A DNA stretch of 64,000 nt, from assembly GCF_003144095.1 (NCBI RefSeq), contig NZ_NSKH01000018.1:379965-443964 (forward strand), in the 5' to 3' direction. A program made the position numbers and the translations under genes. Below are positions 1 to 9,928 of the stretch, in pieces. The stretch is from Streptomyces sp. ICBB 8177. Lineage in GTDB: Bacteria > Actinomycetota > Actinomycetes > Streptomycetales > Streptomycetaceae. Each line of letters starts with the position of its first letter. The stretch's first letter is position 1. Below the pieces are notes generated by a model. That model had not been told where the DNA came from. It was given only the letters and a program-made list of their open reading frames with translations, and made no database searches.

Positions 1-281
1 AGAAGCAGCTCACCGTGGCCACCTCCTCCCTGCAGGGCTCCGGCTGGGGCGTCCTCGCCTGGGAACCGCTCGGCAAGCGCCTGATCGTCGAGCAGGTCTA
101 CGACCACCACGGCAACGTCGGCCAGAACACCACCCCGCTGCTGGTCTTCGACGCCTGGGAACACGCCTACTACCTCCAGTACAAGAACGTGCGCCCCGAC
201 TACGTCACCAAGCTGTGGGACCTCGTCAACTGGACCGACGTCGCCGACCGCTTCACCAAGGCGACCGCGGCCACCGCCTGA
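1..281 (+). CDS. sodF: Fe/Mn superoxide dismutase, C-terminal part
   Basis: This is the 3' end of a superoxide dismutase of the iron/manganese family, which converts superoxide to oxygen and hydrogen peroxide in the cytoplasm. The visible 92 or so residues contain the family signature [13 protein letters not shown], whose Asp and His are two of the four metal ligands, and the typical end with VNW. The 5' half, with the other two ligand His, lies outside the window, so the start is not visible. The sodF symbol (Streptomyces iron enzyme) is inferred; metal preference cannot be read from this part. The gene is convergent with nrdF and a strong hairpin separates them. Confidence 0.93.
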   Translation, partial: KQLTVATSSLQGSGWGVLAWEPLGKRLIVEQVYDHHGNVGQNTTPLLVFDAWEHAYYLQYKNVRPDYVTKLWDLVNWTDVADRFTKATAATA

Positions 282-296
282 CCCCCGCACCTCCGT

Positions 297-340
297 ACGG
301 CCCGGCCGCACCGCCCTCACCGGGCCCGCGGCCGGGCCGT
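297..340. terminator. Intrinsic terminator between sod and nrdF
   Basis: A perfect 13-bp inverted repeat (ACGGCCCGGCCGC at 297-309 with its complement at 328-340) surrounds an 18-nt loop. It lies 16 bp after the superoxide dismutase stop and before the convergent nrdF stop, so it could serve both directions. There is no T-run, as is usual in streptomycetes. Confidence 0.7.
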
Positions 341-397
341 CGTGCGTCCACCCATGGGAACGGCCGGCGGCTCCGGGCCAGGTCACCTGGTGACCTC

Positions 398-3603
<3,206 letters not shown>

Positions 3604-4170
3604 AACGTGTGGAGTCCTTCCTTGACGGCACGGACGTCGTGGTCCGTGCCCAGCAGCTCGAATCGGTACAGCAGCGGCACGCCGCACTTCGCCGCGATCA
3701 CACGGCCCGCGAGGCAGTAGTCCGCGCCGAAGTTGGTGTTGCCGGAGGCGATCACACCGCGCAGCAGGGCCCGGTCGGCCGGGTCGTTGAGGAAACGCGC
3801 GACCTGCCGGGGCACCGCGCTCGCGGGGTCGCCGCCGCCGTAGGTGGGCACGATCAGCACGTACGGCCCGGTGGCGTGCGGCAGGGGATCGCGGTGCGGG
3901 TGCACCGGGGTGCGCGTGGCGGGCATGCCGAGGCGTTCGACGAAGCGCTTGGTGTTCTCCGAGACGCTGGAGAAGTACACGAGGCCGCCCAACGTCCGCC
4001 TCCTCTCCTCGTTCCCTTCCGGTGTCCGGGTCGGGAGAGGGGGAGCGGCGGCGGGTACGGAAGGCACCGGTGCGGCGGCACGACGGCACGCCGGACCGTC
4101 AAGTCCGTACGACGGCCACGCGGCCCTCCCTCGGGGCCCCGGAGCGCGTACGCCGCCGCGCGGCGCACGC

Positions 4171-4366
4171 ACCGGTGGCAGGTCTTCGGACTCGCGGGCG
4201 TGTCCGTCGTTACGGACGCCTACTGGCCGTCGCTTCCCGGGCCCGTCGGACCCAGTGCGTGATGACGGCGGTCGTTCCCGCTCACCGCTGCGGGGCAGTC
4301 CCGGATTCCCACCGGGTTCCCTCTTGCCTCGCCGGACACGGGGAGCATCCGGCGAACCACCAGCAC
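4171..4366 (-). ncRNA. Cobalamin riboswitch in the nrdIEF leader
   Basis: On the minus strand the core reads GGGAACCCGGTGGGAATC, then CCCCGCAGCGGT, a CACTGG element, AAGCGACGGCCAGTAGG and the B12-box-like GAGTCCGAAGACCTGCC. These occur in the order and spacing of the cobalamin riboswitch. The pairing that closes the aptamer involves about 4171-4180 and 4355-4366. The nrdI start is 179 nt downstream. Cobalamin riboswitches normally reduce expression when B12 is plentiful. In S. coelicolor a B12 riboswitch is known on the class I nrdABS operon; here it precedes nrdIEF. Confidence 0.95.
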
Positions 4367-4371
4367 GTCCA

Positions 4372-4387
4372 ACACTACATCTGGATC
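4372..4387 (-). promoter_or_regulatory. NrdR box 1
   Basis: ACACTACATCTGGAT matches the NrdR box pattern (ACACwAtATCt...). It overlaps a minus-strand TAGTGT (4372-4377) that could be the -10 element, with transcription starting just before the riboswitch. It is paired with a second box whose start is 31 bp away, which is the helical spacing typical of NrdR-controlled promoters. Confidence 0.75.
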
Positions 4388-4402
4388 GGCATGGCTTCGT
4401 CC

Positions 4403-4418
4403 ACCCCAGATGTTGTGT
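4403..4418 (-). promoter_or_regulatory. NrdR box 2
   Basis: On the minus strand this reads ACACAACATCTGGGG, the same core as box 1 in inverted orientation. The two boxes start exactly 31 bp apart. NrdR is the global repressor of ribonucleotide reductase operons, so this supports control of nrdIEF by NrdR in addition to the riboswitch. Confidence 0.75.
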
Positions 4419-4428
4419 TTCGTCAAAT

Positions 4429-4446
4429 ACTTAGGTATACCTAAGT
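4429..4446. promoter_or_regulatory. Perfect 18-bp palindrome with DtxR-family-like half-sites
   Basis: The sequence acttaggtatacctaagt is a perfect 18-bp palindrome, 11 bp upstream of NrdR box 2 on the nrdIEF side. The half-sites TTAGGT and ACCTAA are those of DtxR/IdeR/MntR metal-dependent repressors, but the spacing is 2 bp rather than the 7 bp of the 19-bp iron box. It may therefore bind another member of the family, such as an MntR-like protein. The repressor is inferred, not seen. Confidence 0.5.
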
Positions 4447-4607
4447 TCGGCCTTGGGGGTGGGTACTCCTTCCTGGGGGGCCAGGGGTCCCGCACCGACC
4501 CCGCAGGGTCAACTCCAGCTCGTCGCGGCCGGGTTCACGGCCGCCGACGCGGTGTGAGCCTGCGAACAGCGGGCTCCAGAGCTCTGGTCGCGGGATCAGG
4601 GGCCCGG

Positions 4608-4613
4608 TAGGTT
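4608..4613 (+). promoter_or_regulatory. Candidate -10 box for the 4.8-kb gene
   Basis: TAGGTT fits the actinomycete -10 consensus TAnnnT. It lies 13 bp before the 5' end of the cobalamin aptamer, which would put transcription start at the edge of the riboswitch. I do not see a clear -35 box. Confidence 0.4.
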
Positions 4614-4626
4614 GTCGGCGCAATCG

Positions 4627-4723
4627 CTTCAGGCGGCAGGGGAAGCCGGTGGGATTCCGGCGCTGTCCCGCAACCGTGTGTCCTCCCTCGGGTGGACGAG
4701 TCGGATCACCTTCCCCGCCTGGA
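4627..4723 (+). ncRNA. Cobalamin riboswitch upstream of the first HWGG-domain gene
   Basis: The core GGGGAAGCCGGTGGGATTCC followed by CTGTCCCGCAACCGTGTG, then GACGAGTCGGATCACCTTCC, is the compact cobalamin riboswitch layout without a long peripheral arm. Terminal pairing joins CTTCAGGCGG (4627-4636) with CCGCCTGGA (4715-4723). Core and spacing are nearly identical to the riboswitch at 8191-8290, which suggests that the two leaders share an ancestor. Confidence 0.9.
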
Positions 4724-4787
4724 CCCGTGGAACAGCCGAACGCCGTCGTGGACTGCGGCGTGGCCCTGGCAGACACCCGCGTGTCCG

Positions 4788-4823
4788 CCTGTCGCCGCGC
4801 CCGCGTCCGCGGAGGCCGACAGG
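4788..4823 (+). promoter_or_regulatory. Hairpin next to the ribosome binding site
   Basis: CCTGTCG (4788-4794) can pair with CGACAGG (4817-4823). The second arm runs into the AGGGAGGGG ribosome binding site (4821-4829) of the downstream gene. A riboswitch-controlled switch of translation initiation is plausible; this is inference from pairing alone. Confidence 0.4.
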
Positions 4824-4835
4824 GAGGGGCACAGC

Positions 4836-5399
4836 ATGACCAGGGGCAAGCGGACGGGAGCCGGCAGACACCGGTCGGTCAGAACCGTCGCGGGCGCGGC
4901 GGCCGCGCTCGCCACGCTCGGCGCGACGGCGGTGGGCACGGCCGCACCGGCCTCGGCGTCACCGATCTCCAGCTGCACGGCCACCAAGGGCGCGGTCGTC
5001 GCCGTCGACTTCGGCCACTGGGGTGGCCCCGTGGTGCGCGGCTGCGACGCCAGCCCCACCACCGGCTACAACCTGCTGCACAACGGTGGGTTCACCACGA
5101 CCGGCACACAGCACGACGGCCCCGGCTTCATCTGCCGCATCGGCAACTCCGCGTTCAGCGGCGGCACCCAGTACCCGACGCCCGCGCAGGACGCCTGTGT
5201 CAACACCCCGCCGGCTTCCGCCTACTGGTCGTACTGGATCGCGCCCAAGGGCCAGACGACCTGGACCTACAGCCCGCTCGGCGCCATGAGCGACGTGCCG
5301 AAGGCCGGTGAGGTCGAGGCGTGGACCTTCGGCAGCACGGACATCAACGGCACGACCGGACAGCCGGACTTCACCCCCGCCTCGGTCCGGGCCAGCTGA
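4836..5399 (+). CDS. Secreted HWGG-domain protein (SCO2322-like), short paralogue
   Basis: Exported protein of 187 aa. An Arg/Lys-rich start, a hydrophobic Ala-rich stretch and an APASASP cleavage region give a signal peptide of about 42 residues. The mature part is one domain with VDFGHWGG, FICRIG, YPTPAQDAC, ASAYWSYW and a WTY motif, plus several Cys likely to form disulfides. The same domain forms the first half of the protein at 9928, but this copy lacks the linker and membrane anchor and so should be freely secreted. From memory, such proteins are labelled SCO2322 family in Streptomyces and travel with ECF transporter genes; no biochemical function is known to me. The ATG at 4836 has AGGGAGGGG upstream. 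A cobalamin riboswitch in its leader points to a role in B12 acquisition. Confidence 0.85.
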   Translation: MTRGKRTGAGRHRSVRTVAGAAAALATLGATAVGTAAPASASPISSCTATKGAVVAVDFGHWGGPVVRGCDASPTTGYNLLHNGGFTTTGTQHDGPGFICRIGNSAFSGGTQYPTPAQDACVNTPPASAYWSYWIAPKGQTTWTYSPLGAMSDVPKAGEVEAWTFGSTDINGTTGQPDFTPASVRAS

Positions 5400-5415
5400 G
5401 GGACCCGAGGGCTGA

Positions 5416-5453
5416 CGTGGCGCCGCGGCAGAGCAGCCTGCTGCGGCGTCACG
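5416..5453 (+). terminator. Hairpin after the HWGG gene
   Basis: A 16-bp stem with two G-U pairs (5416-5431 with 5438-5453) and a 6-nt loop lies 17 bp after the stop codon. It probably ends or attenuates the riboswitch transcript before the next gene, which has its own promoter. Confidence 0.6.
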
Positions 5454-5485
5454 CCAGCCGGGCGCCCTCGGCCGAGGGCTGCGCC

Positions 5486-5491
5486 TAGGCT
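5486..5491 (+). promoter_or_regulatory. -10 box of a leaderless promoter
   Basis: TAGGCT ends 6 bp before the ATG at 5498 and no ribosome binding site is visible, so transcription probably begins at or next to the start codon. Confidence 0.5.
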
Positions 5492-5497
5492 GGCGGT

Positions 5498-6430
5498 ATG
5501 CGTATCGTCTCGCTCCTGCCGGCCGCGACCGACCTGGTCGCCGACCTCGGACTCGCCGGGAACCTGACCGGCCGGACACACGAGTGCGACTGGCCCGCCG
5601 AGGCGCTGCGCACGGTCCCCGTGGTGACCGCCTCCGGTATCGACGCCGCGCGGATGAGCAGCCGGGAGATCTCCGAGGCGGTGGGCGGCGCCACCCACCA
5701 CGGGTCCTCGCTGTACTCACTCGACGCCGGGGCGCTGGCCCGGGCCGCGCCGTCGGTGGTCCTCACCCAGGACCTGTGCGACGTGTGCGCGGTCTCGTAC
5801 GAGAGCGTCTCGCGCGCGGTGCGGGTGCTGGACGCGGACACGCGGGTCATCAGTCTGGAGCCGCGCACCCTGGACGAGGTGCTGGGCTGCCTGCGGCAGG
5901 TCGGCGAGGCGCTGGGGGTCGCGCGGACCGCGGTGCGGCGGGAGGCGGTGTGGCGGGAGCGGCTCACCGCGGTCGGCGCCTCGGTGGCGGGCCGGCGTCG
6001 TCCACGGGTGGCGGCGGTGGAGTGGCTCGACCCGTTGTGGCCCGCCGGGCACTGGGTGCCGGACCAGGTGCGCTGGGCGGGCGGCGAACCGCTGCTCGCC
6101 GCGCCCGGAGAACACACCGGCCCCATGACCTGGGAGCGGTTGCGGGACGCACGGCCGGACGTCGTGGTGTTGATGCCCTGTGGCTTCGAGCCCGCGCGCA
6201 CGGAGGCGGAGTACGGGCTGCTGCGCGCGCTGCCCGGGTGGGGTGACCTGCCCGCGGTGCGCTCGGGCGAGGTGTGGGTGGTGGACGGACCGGCTCACTT
6301 CAACCGGCCGGGTCCGCGCGTGGTGCGAGGCGCCGAGATCCTGGCGTACGTCCTGCACGGCGTCCAGCCGCCGCTGCCCGTCACCCGGGACGAGGCGCGG
6401 CGGCTGGAACCCGCAGGCGGAGAAGGGTAG
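5498..6430 (+). CDS. BtuF-like cobalamin-binding protein without signal peptide
   Basis: 310-aa protein of the periplasmic-binding-protein fold family that includes BtuF. The N-terminus [12 protein letters not shown] is the start of the mature fold itself, so no signal peptide or lipobox is present. Family motifs are THECDWP near residue 27, TQDLCDVC near 90 and VVVLMPCGF near 220. Members that lack a signal peptide are widespread and are usually annotated cobalamin-binding protein, with unclear location and role. The gene sits between two riboswitch-controlled gene groups for B12 capture, which supports corrinoid binding. It appears to be transcribed from its own leaderless promoter. Export by a non-classical route or a cytoplasmic role are both open. 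Confidence 0.85.
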   Translation: MRIVSLLPAATDLVADLGLAGNLTGRTHECDWPAEALRTVPVVTASGIDAARMSSREISEAVGGATHHGSSLYSLDAGALARAAPSVVLTQDLCDVCAVSYESVSRAVRVLDADTRVISLEPRTLDEVLGCLRQVGEALGVARTAVRREAVWRERLTAVGASVAGRRRPRVAAVEWLDPLWPAGHWVPDQVRWAGGEPLLAAPGEHTGPMTWERLRDARPDVVVLMPCGFEPARTEAEYGLLRALPGWGDLPAVRSGEVWVVDGPAHFNRPGPRVVRGAEILAYVLHGVQPPLPVTRDEARRLEPAGGEG

Positions 6431-6465
6431 TTCGGTCGCAGAACCGAACGAACCGATCGGTGGCG

Positions 6466-7893
6466 CTAGTTGACGTACCGCAGCGCGATGGTGTCGCCCG
6501 CGCGTATGCGCTGTCCGGCGGTGGCCGGCACGGACGGCGAGCCGTCGACGCTGACCTGCCAGCCCGAACTGCCGTTCACGACATGGCCGTCGGCGGCGGG
6601 CAGCTGTCCCGGCAGGCCCGAGCCGCCGCACCCGGCGGGCGTGGCGTGCGCGGCGGCGGCCGACACCACGGCGCCGAGCGTGACGGTGGCGGCGGTGGGC
6701 GTCACGGTCACGGAGCACAGGCCGGGGGCACCGCTCGGGCCGTCGACGGCGACCGCCAGATCGCTGGGACTCCCGGGCGTGAAGCCCGTCACGCCTTCCC
6801 ACCGGGGTTGCCCCGGGGTGACCGGACGCGGCGCAGGTGCGGTGAACCCCGCACCTGCGAGGGCGCGCAGGGCGTCGATGGAGGAGTACGGCGTCGGCGA
6901 GGTGTCCCCGGGCTGGTAACGGAAGCCGCCGCCGGGGGTGAACTGCTGGGCGAGCAGGAAGTCCACCGGAGTCCTGCCCGCCGTACTGGTGAAGTCATGA
7001 CCCTGCGCCGCGATGCCGCAGGCGTTGAGGCCGGAGACCGCCCAGGCGTTGGAGTCGGTGTTGGCGCCGTACGGGGAGTCGAAGGCGCCGGAGGCGGCGA
7101 GGAGCTTTCCCGCGAGGAACTTCTCGCCCGCCTTCACCGCGGGGTCCGTCCTGGGTACGCCCACGGTGCACAGCGCCGCCATCGTGGCGCCGGTCATGTC
7201 GATGTCGCTGGGTGCGGCGAGGGCCTGGGGGTCATCGGCGGCCTGGCTGTAGTCCCAGCCTCCATCGGTGTGTTCGTTGGCGCGGACGGCGTCGACGGAG
7301 GCGCCGAGCAGCCACTGCGGCACCCGCGGCGCCCCGGTCGTCGTGCGGGCTCCGCCGAGCGCCAGCAGGGCGAAGACGGTGCCGTTGAAGTTCGACGGAG
7401 GACCGAAGTACCCGGGGGCGGACGGCTGCCAGGCGGCGGCGATCTCCGCTATCAGGTTGCGGCCCGCGCTGACCCGGGCGGGGTCGATGCCCGCGGCGTA
7501 GGCGTTGAGCGCGGCCCGTTCGTAGTCGGTGACCACAGGAGCGGAGCCGAACCAGTCGGGCTGGGACAGTTGCGCGCGGTAGACGGCGCGGGCGTTCTTC
7601 GCGGGCGCGCCCGCCGGGGCGAGGTCGGCGGCCGCCACCCCGGCGGCGGCCAGCGCGCTGAACGCCCACTCGTTCGACAGCCCGCCGCCACTGGCGAAGC
7701 TCCCGTCCGAGCCCTGGAGCTGGGAGACGTAGGTGACCGCGCGGGCACGGGCGGCGGCTATCGATCCCGGGGGCGAGGTCGCGACGGCCGGTGTCGCGCC
7801 GGCGAGGGTCGCGACGGCCGCGGCCAGTACCGCGACGACACGGGCACGACGGCCGGGTCTGCCCGCCGAACGGGCTGTTGCTCTGGCTGACAT
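6466..7893 (-). CDS. Secreted transcobalamin/intrinsic-factor-like protein
   Basis: Exported protein of 475 aa. Residues 1-38 form a signal peptide (RRAR, Ala/Val-rich core, PAVA). Residues about 45-350 are a repeated alpha-helical domain with motifs such as SDGSFASGG, TDGGWDYSQ and PGGGFRYQPGD, the pattern of alpha6/alpha6 barrels in prenyltransferases, squalene cyclases and the transcobalamin family. The last 95 residues look like the small beta domain of transcobalamin/intrinsic factor (DUF4430-like), ending GWQVSVDGSPSVPA and RAGDTIALRYVN. This two-domain order is that of the animal B12 carriers. A cobalamin riboswitch lies in its leader and the gene is divergent from the ECF operon, so I infer an extracellular corrinoid-binding protein. 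No cyclase DxDD motif is seen, which argues against a terpene cyclase. Confidence 0.8.
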   Translation of the reverse strand: MSARATARSAGRPGRRARVVAVLAAAVATLAGATPAVATSPPGSIAAARARAVTYVSQLQGSDGSFASGGGLSNEWAFSALAAAGVAAADLAPAGAPAKNARAVYRAQLSQPDWFGSAPVVTDYERAALNAYAAGIDPARVSAGRNLIAEIAAAWQPSAPGYFGPPSNFNGTVFALLALGGARTTTGAPRVPQWLLGASVDAVRANEHTDGGWDYSQAADDPQALAAPSDIDMTGATMAALCTVGVPRTDPAVKAGEKFLAGKLLAASGAFDSPYGANTDSNAWAVSGLNACGIAAQGHDFTSTAGRTPVDFLLAQQFTPGGGFRYQPGDTSPTPYSSIDALRALAGAGFTAPAPRPVTPGQPRWEGVTGFTPGSPSDLAVAVDGPSGAPGLCSVTVTPTAATVTLGAVVSAAAAHATPAGCGGSGLPGQLPAADGHVVNGSSGWQVSVDGSPSVPATAGQRIRAGDTIALRYVN

Positions 7894-7992
7894 GGGGAGT
7901 CCTCCGGTGGGGGCGACGCCGCCACCCCGTCCGCGGAACCCCGCCGATGAGGCGGTCGCCGCCCGATCGCGTGGTCAGGCTTCCGCTGGTGC

Positions 7993-8089
7993 CGCGTCGC
8001 CGGGCGGGCATCCGGGCTCGGCCGGGACACGGCCACACCGTTGCGCCTCAGCCCTGGGCTCGCACCAGGTTCCCCCGCATGGCGACGCG
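7993..8089 (-). ncRNA. Cobalamin riboswitch upstream of the transcobalamin-like gene
   Basis: On the minus strand GGGGGAACCTGGTGCGAGCC, then GCGCAACGGTG and CCGAGCCCGGATGCCCGCC follow the cobalamin aptamer order. A 9-bp closing stem pairs 8081-8089 with 7993-8001. Some core positions deviate (GAGGCGCAACGG for the usual CCCGCAACGG), so it is a slightly degenerate member. The start codon is 100 nt downstream. Confidence 0.82.
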
Positions 8090-8092
8090 CTG

Positions 8093-8121
8093 ACGCTAGC
8101 CAGGGCTTCGGCCCGCGTCCA
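8093..8121 (-). promoter_or_regulatory. Promoter for the minus-strand riboswitch transcript
   Basis: On the minus strand TGGACG (8116-8121) and TAGCGT (8093-8098) are separated by 17 bp. The predicted start falls at the 5' end of the aptamer. Confidence 0.5.
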
Positions 8122-8175
8122 GTGACGGCGGTCACGTCGGGTAGTCCGTTGACTTCCGAAATGACGTCGTGCTCC

Positions 8176-8181
8176 TATGAT
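8176..8181 (+). promoter_or_regulatory. Candidate -10 box of the ECF operon
   Basis: TATGAT is a near-consensus -10 element 9 bp before the riboswitch. The best-looking -35 (TTGACT, 8149-8154) is 21 bp away, which is too far, so the -35 is uncertain. Confidence 0.45.
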
Positions 8182-8190
8182 GTGATTTCG

Positions 8191-8290
8191 CTTCAGGTCC
8201 ATAGCGCAGGGGAAGCCGGTCGAAGTCCGGCGCTGACCCGCAACCGTAGGCCCACCTCGGGGTGGGCGAGCCGGAACACCTGCCCTGGAG
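8191..8290 (+). ncRNA. Cobalamin riboswitch upstream of the ECF transporter operon
   Basis: The core reads GGGGAAGCCGGTCGAAGTCC, CTGACCCGCAACCGTAGG and GGCGAGCCGGAACACCTGCC. Closing pairing joins CTTCAGG (8191-8197) with CCTGGAG (8284-8290). The layout matches the riboswitch at 4627-4723. It is followed by a hairpin that covers the ribosome binding site. Confidence 0.92.
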
Positions 8291-8358
8291 CCACTGAACA
8301 CCGTTCGCCGTCGAGGTCCGCGGCGCGGAAGTGAACGGCCCGGCCCCGCCGGTCCGTT

Positions 8359-8391
8359 CCCCTCTGCCTGCCCTCACGGCCGGCAGAGGGG
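8359..8391 (+). promoter_or_regulatory. Hairpin sequestering the ribosome binding site
   Basis: CCCCTCTGCC (8359-8368) pairs perfectly with GGCAGAGGGG (8382-8391). The second arm contains most of the GAGGGGG ribosome binding site used by the ATG at 8399. This is the expected form of a translational expression platform for the preceding riboswitch. Confidence 0.65.
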
Positions 8392-8398
8392 GTCTTGG

Positions 8399-9928
8399 AT
8401 GAACGGCATCACGGGCGGCCTGCGCAGACGCGCCGCGACGGTCGGCGCCGCGGCGGTCGTGCTCCTCGTCACCACAGGTGGATTCGTCCCGCCCGCGCTC
8501 GCCGCCGCCCAGCCGTCCGGCACGGCCTCGCCCGCCCCGGCCGTCCCCACGACCGCAGTTCCCTCCGTGTCCGCTTCGGCCTCCGCGTCCTCCTCGGCCT
8601 CCGCACCCGCCGCCGTGCCGCCGGTGACCGGGCCTTCGTCGAGCGCGCAGAGCTCCGCCGCCACCGCGAAATCACCGAACCTCACCAAGGGCACCGACTA
8701 CCTGGTCGCCTCCTCCCGGCTCATCGGCGGCCACTACTACGACGCCTACCCGGGTGTGGACTTCGCCGACTACGGCATGACGATCGACGGCGCCTTCGCA
8801 CTCGCCGCGACCGGCCGCGACGACGCGGCGCTGAAGAAGATCGTCGCCTTCTTCCAGAGCCAGGGCAAGGACGGCTCCAGCCGGTCGGTCAACGACTGGA
8901 CCGGCATCGGCACCGCGTACGCGGGCGGCGGCTCCCTCGGCAAGGAAGCGCTCCTCGCCGAGGTGGTCGGCGCCGACCCGCGCGCCTTCGGCGGTCACGA
9001 CCTGATCGCCGCCCTGGACAAGGCGGTGTGCGCCAAGGCGAGCACCGGGACCGACACCAGCTGCGCGGCGCCCGGCAACTACACGTACGCCACCTCGGTG
9101 TTCTCCCAGGCTCTCGGCATCATGGCGCAGATCCGCGCGGGCGACGGCGCCTCCGCGACCGCGCCCGTGAAGTACCTGGAGAGCCTCCAGCACAGCGACG
9201 GCTCCTGGCCGAGCCTGATCCCGGCCACCGGCGACTCCGACGTGGACAGCACCGCCATGGCCGTAATGGCGCTCGCCCTCGTGCACGGCGACGCGGCCTC
9301 CGCCGCCGTGGACCGCGGCGTGCGGTGGATCGCCGCGCAGCAGGAGAAGGACGGCGGCTTCCCCGGCGCGTCCGGTGATTCGACCAACTCCGCCGCGCTC
9401 GCCGTCCAGGGCATGACCCTGCGCAAGAGCACCTACTCCGGGCAGATCGCGCGGGCGCTGGCGTTCCTCGCCGCGCAGCAGAACAGCGACGGCGGCTTCA
9501 ACGTCGCCTCCTCCGGACAGCGTGGCTCCGACGTGCGCGCCTCCACCCAGGTGGTCAGCGGGGCGACCGGGATATCCTTCGGCACCCTGGAACGCGACCT
9601 CTCGGGCAAGCCCGCGCCCACCTCCTCGGCGTCCGCCGCCCCGACCGCCACCGCGACCCTGTCGGCCGGGCCCACCCCGAGCATCAGCACGATCGGCGGC
9701 GCGGGAACCGGCGCTTCGTCAACCAACGTCCTCGCCAACGCTGTTGGGGACGACACGTCGGACGGCGGACTCGGCGGCGTGCTCGCCCACACCGGCACCG
9801 ACGCACGCGGCGAGGCCGAACTCGCGGCGCTCCTGCTGCTCGTCGGCGCCGCGGCCGTCGCCGTCGGCCGCCACCGCTTCCGCCGGACGCCCGGACAGGG
9901 CGCCATCGCGGAAGGACGGCACCGCTGA
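8399..9928 (+). CDS. Cell-wall-anchored transcobalamin-like alpha/alpha-barrel protein
   Basis: Exported protein of 509 aa. Residues 1-35 form a signal peptide ending PALA; a Ser/Ala/Pro-rich spacer runs to about 95. Residues about 95-385 are a repeated alpha-helical domain with HYYDAYPGVDFADYGMT, QHSDGSWPS, KDGGFPGA and SDGGFNVA, again the alpha6/alpha6 barrel of transcobalamin and prenyltransferase relatives. A Thr/Ser/Pro-rich stretch follows, then LAHTG at 462-466, a hydrophobic segment and a basic tail. LAxTG is the motif used by the class E sortases of streptomycetes, so the protein is probably linked to the wall. It lacks the C-terminal beta domain of the 6466 protein. It is first in the riboswitch-controlled operon that encodes an ECF transporter, and I infer that it captures corrinoids at the surface. 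Confidence 0.82.
   Translation: MNGITGGLRRRAATVGAAAVVLLVTTGGFVPPALAAAQPSGTASPAPAVPTTAVPSVSASASASSSASAPAAVPPVTGPSSSAQSSAATAKSPNLTKGTDYLVASSRLIGGHYYDAYPGVDFADYGMTIDGAFALAATGRDDAALKKIVAFFQSQGKDGSSRSVNDWTGIGTAYAGGGSLGKEALLAEVVGADPRAFGGHDLIAALDKAVCAKASTGTDTSCAAPGNYTYATSVFSQALGIMAQIRAGDGASATAPVKYLESLQHSDGSWPSLIPATGDSDVDSTAMAVMALALVHGDAASAAVDRGVRWIAAQQEKDGGFPGASGDSTNSAALAVQGMTLRKSTYSGQIARALAFLAAQQNSDGGFNVASSGQRGSDVRASTQVVSGATGISFGTLERDLSGKPAPTSSASAAPTATATLSAGPTPSISTIGGAGTGASSTNVLANAVGDDTSDGGLGGVLAHTGTDARGEAELAALLLLVGAAAVAVGRHRFRRTPGQGAIAEGRHR

Noticed and set aside
4429-4446. Classical iron box (IdeR/DmdR)
   Set aside because: Half-sites agree but the spacing is 5 bp too short for the 19-bp box, so I only call it DtxR-family-like.
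8149-8181. TTGACT/TATGAT as a -35/-10 pair
   Set aside because: The gap is 21 bp, too long for a sigma-70-type promoter; only the -10 is kept as a candidate.
6466-9928. Terpene cyclase or protein prenyltransferase function for the alpha/alpha-barrel proteins
   Set aside because: Both are exported, lack DxDD and zinc-ligand motifs, and sit behind B12 riboswitches.
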